Of a stretch of DNA of 64,000 nucleotides, positions 60,393 to 64,000 are shown piece after piece. The stretch is from the NCBI RefSeq assembly GCF_027533845.1, contig NZ_JAPZVN010000019.1, positions 1-64,000 of the forward strand, in the 5' to 3' direction. The notes beneath the pieces were generated by a model. It was not told the origin of the DNA. It made no database searches and saw nothing but the letters and a program-made list of their open reading frames with translations. The number at the start of each line of letters is the position of its first letter. Within the stretch, counting starts at the first letter, position 1. This DNA comes from Streptomyces sp. RPT161 (GTDB lineage: Bacteria; Actinomycetota; Actinomycetes; Streptomycetales; Streptomycetaceae). A program made the position numbers and the translations under genes.

Positions 60393-63300
60393 CTATTTCG
60401 TGGGGCGTTCGATGTAGCCGGTCGCGTAGAAGTACTCCAGGTAGCGGTCCAGCAGGTCCGCGTCGACCGGCGGGCACGGCAGGTCGCCGACCGCGCGCTC
60501 GACGTTGGTGCGTCCCAGGGTCGGGAAGGTGCCTTCGAAGTACATCTCCTTGACGGACATGTCCGCCTTGTGGCTGCGGTCCACGCACAGCGACACGAAA
60601 GGCGCTGTGGGGCTGGTGGGATTGCCTGCGACGTGCCGGACCAGCTCGTCGACCCATTCCCGGTACGGGAGTTGACGGATCTGGTGGCCCGCGGCGCGCA
60701 TTCGGTCGAGCATGGCGTGCAGGGTCGCCGGGTGGGGGTTGGTGAGGTGGTACGTCAGGTTGGTCGCGGGCCGCTCGGTGGCGATGCGGACGACGGCTTC
60801 GGCGAGGTAGTCGGCGGGTACGAAGTCCAACGGCAGGGGGATGTCGGGGGCGAGGCCGGTCTCGGCGATGGTCTTGAACAGTGAGCAGATGGCGGTTTCG
60901 GTGTTGCAGGCACCGGTGTAGCGGTCACCGGTGATCTCGTACGGGCGGTAGACAGCCACCGGCAGGCCCTGCCGTGCTGCCTCCTGAAGTGACTGTTCCG
61001 CCACCCACTTGCTCTCGGCGTAGCCCATGGTGAGCCGGTCGGCGTGGTCCAGCGGCAGGTCCTCCGGCACCTGGCGTACGCCAGCGGTGCCGAAGCCCGC
61101 CACCACCGCGATGGTGGACAGGAAGTGCACGGGCACACCGCGTTCACCCGCCAGCCGCACCAGTTGTTTGGTGGCATCCACATTGGCCCGGCGCAACGCG
61201 TCATAGGGATAGAGGAAGTTGACCTGTGCCGCGGCGTGCACCACGAGATCGAGGAGGTCGGCGAGTTCGTCGGCATGGCCGGTCGACAGGCCCAGGCCTT
61301 CTTCGACGAGGTCGGCGGGGAAGCAGTCAAGCCGGTCGGCCGCTGGTGGGGCGAGGCCGTAGCGGGCCAGGTTGGCCGTCACGCGGTGCTCGGCGTGCGT
61401 ACGGTCCCGGCTGCGCACCGGGCAGTGGATCCGGGCGCCGGTGCCGCGCAGCAGTCGGTCGAGGAGGAAGGCGCCTACGAATCCGGAAGCGCCGGTGAGC
61501 AGTACGTTCCGGGGCCGCCGCCAGTCGGGGGCGGGCTGCCGGGGCGTCGTCAGTGTGAAGCCGAGCCGGGCTTCGGCCCGGTAGTCCACCGGGGACGACG
61601 CGTGCGGTGGCTTGCTGTCCTGGACGGCGGTGACGGCGGCGGTGTAGCCGCGCAGGGTGGGGTACCGGAGCAGGCTGTGCACCAGTGTGCTGCCGTGCCG
61701 CGCGTCGATGTCCAGTGCGGTGAGGGTGCGGTTGACGACCTCGGCGGCCAGTAGTGAGTCACCGCCCAGGTCGAAGAAGTCGTCGTCGTCGCCGGGTTGG
61801 GCGCGCAGCACCGTCTGCCACACGTCGGCCAGCGGGCCGTGCGTGCTCCCGTCCTCGCTCGGCACCGGCCGGTCGGCCGCCTGCCCCACCATCTCAAGCA
61901 GTCGGCGCCGGTCGACCTTGCCCGCCGCGGTGACCGGGAACCGCGCGACCTCCACCAGCCGCGCCGGGACCGCCGCCAGCGGCAGCCATGCGGCCAGTTC
62001 CTCGCGCACCCGGTCGAGGGGCACCGCCTCTCCCCGGTGGGCCGCGGTGACGTAGCCGGTCAGGACGTCGCCGTCCAGTTCCACGACAGCCTCGCCGACC
62101 GCGTCGTCCGCCCGTAGCCGCGCCTCGATCTCGTCCAGCTCGATGCGGTGGCCGCGCAGCTTGATCTGGCGGTCCGCCCGGCCGCGGTACTCCAGCTCGC
62201 CGTCCTCGCGCCAGACGGCGCGGTCGCCGGTGCGGTACAGCAGGGTGCCGGGGGCGACCGGGCGCTCCACGAAGCGGGCGGCGGTCAGCTCCGGGTCACC
62301 GAGGTAGCCCAGGGCCAGGCCGTCGCCACCGACGAACAGTTCGCCCTCCTCCTCCGCTCGTGCGGGGGTGCCGTCCTCCCGTAGGACATGGCAGACGCAG
62401 TGTTCCAGGGGGCGGCCGATCGGCACGGTCTGCTGCCCGCCGGGCAGGTCGCGCACCGCGTAGGCGGTGGACACCACACTGTTCTCGGTCGGGCCGTAGA
62501 AGTTGACGAGGGTGGTGTCCGGACAGGCTGCCAGCACGGCGCGGGTCAGGTCCGGGTCCATCGCCTCGCCGCCCGCGGAGGCGAACCGCAGGGTCCGCAG
62601 CGCCTGCGGCCGGGTGCGCGCGACATGGTGGAATACGCCCGTCGTCAGATAGGCGATCGCCACCCGTTCCGCGACCAGCCGCTCCTCCAGCGCGGCGGGC
62701 GAGAGCAGTTCCTCCCGGTCGACCAGGACGAGGCAGCCGCCGCCCAGCAGGGCCGACCAGATCTCGATGGTGGAGGCGTCCGAGGACAGTCCGTATGCGT
62801 GCAGCACCCGATCGCCCGGGCGCGGTCGCTGTGCGACCAGGTCCGACATGGCCAACCGCACGACGCCCCGGTGGGGAACGGCCACCGGTTTGGGCCGGCC
62901 GGTCGATCCGGAGGTGAACATCACGTAGGCGCAGTCCGTCGGGGTGGTCCGCGGCCGCGGTGCCTCGGCGGGGCTGGCGGGCGCCGGGGCGGTCAGGTCG
63001 ACATGGGTCCGTACCCGACGGAGGCGGCAGGCACTGCCGGGCAGCGTCACGACGGTCTGCGCCCCGGACTCGTCGGCCATCGCCTGGAGGCGGTGGGGCG
63101 GCGTGGTGTCCTCCAGGGGGACGTAGGCGGCGCCCGTCTTGAGGATGCCCACGAACGCGATCAGCGCTTCCAGTGACCGGTTGCCGAAGACGCCGACCGC
63201 GTCGCCGTGCCGTACTCCGGCGCCGAACAGCCGGGCGGCCAACTGGTCGGAACGTGCCTGGAGTTCGCCGTAGGTCAGGGCGCGGCCGTGGTGCACGCCG

Positions 63301-63416
63301 ACGTGCGCACGCGGACGGAGTGCCGCCTGCGCGTCGAACAGCTCATGAAGACAGCTGTCCCGCGCGCTGTCGACATTCCGGGCCGCAGCGGATCCGGTCG
63401 CGCCACCGAGCGTCAT
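60393..63416 (-). CDS. single-module A-T-R NRPS-like carboxylate reductase
   Basis: A 1007-residue protein with three domains. Adenylation (about 25-510): FTSGSTGRPK (A3), YGPTE (307), YRTGD (394), RGRADRQIKLRGHRIE (411) and Lys500. Thiolation (about 525-600): LGGDSL with the phosphopantetheine Ser554. Thioester reductase (about 635-1007): NADPH site TGASGFVG (641-648) and Tyr799-x-x-x-Lys803 (YAESK). It would activate an amino acid, load it on the carrier and release it as aldehyde (or alcohol). By-eye specificity residues D213, A214, I217, T258, A279, A281, F306, V314, V315, K500 point to a hydrophobic alpha-amino acid. There is no condensation domain. Confidence 0.93.
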   Translation of the reverse strand: MTLGGATGSAAARNVDSARDSCLHELFDAQAALRPRAHVGVHHGRALTYGELQARSDQLAARLFGAGVRHGDAVGVFGNRSLEALIAFVGILKTGAAYVPLEDTTPPHRLQAMADESGAQTVVTLPGSACRLRRVRTHVDLTAPAPASPAEAPRPRTTPTDCAYVMFTSGSTGRPKPVAVPHRGVVRLAMSDLVAQRPRPGDRVLHAYGLSSDASTIEIWSALLGGGCLVLVDREELLSPAALEERLVAERVAIAYLTTGVFHHVARTRPQALRTLRFASAGGEAMDPDLTRAVLAACPDTTLVNFYGPTENSVVSTAYAVRDLPGGQQTVPIGRPLEHCVCHVLREDGTPARAEEEGELFVGGDGLALGYLGDPELTAARFVERPVAPGTLLYRTGDRAVWREDGELEYRGRADRQIKLRGHRIELDEIEARLRADDAVGEAVVELDGDVLTGYVTAAHRGEAVPLDRVREELAAWLPLAAVPARLVEVARFPVTAAGKVDRRRLLEMVGQAADRPVPSEDGSTHGPLADVWQTVLRAQPGDDDDFFDLGGDSLLAAEVVNRTLTALDIDARHGSTLVHSLLRYPTLRGYTAAVTAVQDSKPPHASSPVDYRAEARLGFTLTTPRQPAPDWRRPRNVLLTGASGFVGAFLLDRLLRGTGARIHCPVRSRDRTHAEHRVTANLARYGLAPPAADRLDCFPADLVEEGLGLSTGHADELADLLDLVVHAAAQVNFLYPYDALRRANVDATKQLVRLAGERGVPVHFLSTIAVVAGFGTAGVRQVPEDLPLDHADRLTMGYAESKWVAEQSLQEAARQGLPVAVYRPYEITGDRYTGACNTETAICSLFKTIAETGLAPDIPLPLDFVPADYLAEAVVRIATERPATNLTYHLTNPHPATLHAMLDRMRAAGHQIRQLPYREWVDELVRHVAGNPTSPTAPFVSLCVDRSHKADMSVKEMYFEGTFPTLGRTNVERAVGDLPCPPVDADLLDRYLEYFYATGYIERPTK

Positions 63417-63442
63417 GGAGACATCCCTTCGCCCCTCGCCGG

Positions 63443-63895
63443 CTAACTGAATTCCGCGGCGAAGGCGGAGAAGTCGGCAGTGCGCCAGCGCTGCGGACGC
63501 ATATGGAAAAGGACGTCCTCACTGAGCTGACGCTCATTGGCCTTCAGATACGCCGAGGCGGCTTTCGGATCCAGATAGCGGTGTGCCAGTGCCTCGTGTT
63601 GGGCGGCCGGCACCGGATCGTCAACGGCCACGACCGGGCCTTCCACGCTGACGTACTGGTAGGGGGCGGTTTCCTTCTGTGCGCACAGGCTGAAACGCCC
63701 TGACGCACGTACCAGTTGGGCCTTCACCGATTCCCGTGCGGTCTGCACCAGTACTTCACCACCGGGTTCGTAGGCGTACCAGACCGGAACCAGCAGCGGC
63801 GCGCTCGCACCGCGCGGATCGTGCACTCCCAGCATCCCCACGTGCACGTCGGCGAGGAACTTCTCCCGGTTTTCGACGGACATCGCCAAATCCAC
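63443..63895 (-). CDS. pyridoxamine-5'-phosphate-oxidase-like (PPOX) family protein
   Basis: A 150-residue split-barrel flavoprotein-type protein: EKFLADVHVGMLGVHDPRGASAPLLVPVWYAYEPGGEVLVQT and RFSLCAQKETAPYQYVSVEGPV are typical of the F420/FMN-binding PPOX class. The start is probably GTG 63895 (AAAGG upstream); the frame opens at 63976. It lies 26 bp upstream of the A-T-R gene and in the same operon, so it may oxidise or reduce the released product or its dimer. Confidence 0.82.
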   Translation of the reverse strand: MDLAMSVENREKFLADVHVGMLGVHDPRGASAPLLVPVWYAYEPGGEVLVQTARESVKAQLVRASGRFSLCAQKETAPYQYVSVEGPVVAVDDPVPAAQHEALAHRYLDPKAASAYLKANERQLSEDVLFHMRPQRWRTADFSAFAAEFS

Positions 63896-64000
63896 TGTCG
63901 ATATGCCTTTCAGTGCGGGTGGGCTGATGAAAAGGGAGCGTGACAAGCCGAGAGTCGCATGTTCGGCGCCCGACACAACGCCATCACCACCAACATGCCG

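Noticed and set aside
1-64000. tRNA, rRNA, CRISPR arrays, intact insertion sequences, prophage
   Set aside because: None seen: no GGTTCGAATCC-type T-loops in a clover-leaf context, no regularly spaced repeats, no transposase or structural phage gene.

Overview
The window is high-GC actinobacterial chromosome and almost certainly Streptomyces. Third codon positions are strongly G/C, GTG and TTG starts are frequent, and many genes belong to families typical of Streptomyces (DUF5954, DUF1876, DUF6458, SAV_915). I see no rRNA, tRNA, CRISPR array or intact insertion sequence. All functions are read from the sequence by eye; no database search was run.

Layout. 1-1300: two magnesium-sensing M-box riboswitches on the minus strand (one complete at 669-839, one cut by the left edge), a proline-rich 26-codon leader ORF, a small unknown gene and an ABC-F ATPase pseudogene. 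1303-2897: a secreted protein and a GH25 muramidase. 3140-7933: a TetR/GlpD pair divergent from an alkylglycerone-phosphate-synthase-like flavoprotein and a diacylglycerol kinase, an apparent glycerol-phosphate or ether-lipid locus. 7917-11149: a LacI-type regulator near a divergent promoter that carries two identical operator cores, flanked by a beta-hydroxyacid dehydrogenase and a solute-binding-like protein. 11179-31934: housekeeping and accessory genes (DUF5954 pair, small membrane proteins, GlxA-type regulator, MFS and APC transporters with Lrp, SDR, aminoglycoside-phosphotransferase-like kinase, GH15-type glucosidase, lysA, chloroperoxidase-type hydrolase, nucleotidyltransferase, CPT-like kinase, peptidoglycan-binding protein, BrkB-type membrane protein). 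32155-35939: a partial respiratory set, ctaD and ctaF facing an orphan qcrB. 37997-46138: a tightly coupled operon of two flavin monooxygenases, a GNAT acetyltransferase and a polar-amino-acid ABC transporter, with a second permease divergent from it. Its gene content matches the Bacillus ytmI/tcy/cmo sulfur-compound operon. 46128-50510: a scarred accessory segment with truncated hydrolase, TROVE and XRE pseudogenes around a live XRE / recombinase-like gene group. 51702-56686: stress and regulatory genes, including a DUF1348/TetR unit with three matching operators, an OhrR-like MarR protein, a CoA-transferase and a Ser/Thr kinase. 57343-63895: the left part of a biosynthetic cluster that probably continues past the right edge: an A-T-R single-module NRPS (carboxylate reductase), two related P450s, a PPOX-fold protein and possibly a tautomerase.

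The most unusual signals are: (1) the M-box, whose P1 strand is shared with an alternative hairpin able to release the Shine-Dalgarno of a proline-rich leader peptide that resembles the magnesium-sensing MgtL peptide of Salmonella; (2) the A-T-R / twin-P450 cluster, in which one P450 has lost the conserved I-helix threonine; (3) the sulfur operon; (4) a TROVE (Ro60-type) pseudogene inactivated by a visible 4-bp duplication; and (5) a promoter whose -35/-10 spacer is itself a TetR-type operator.
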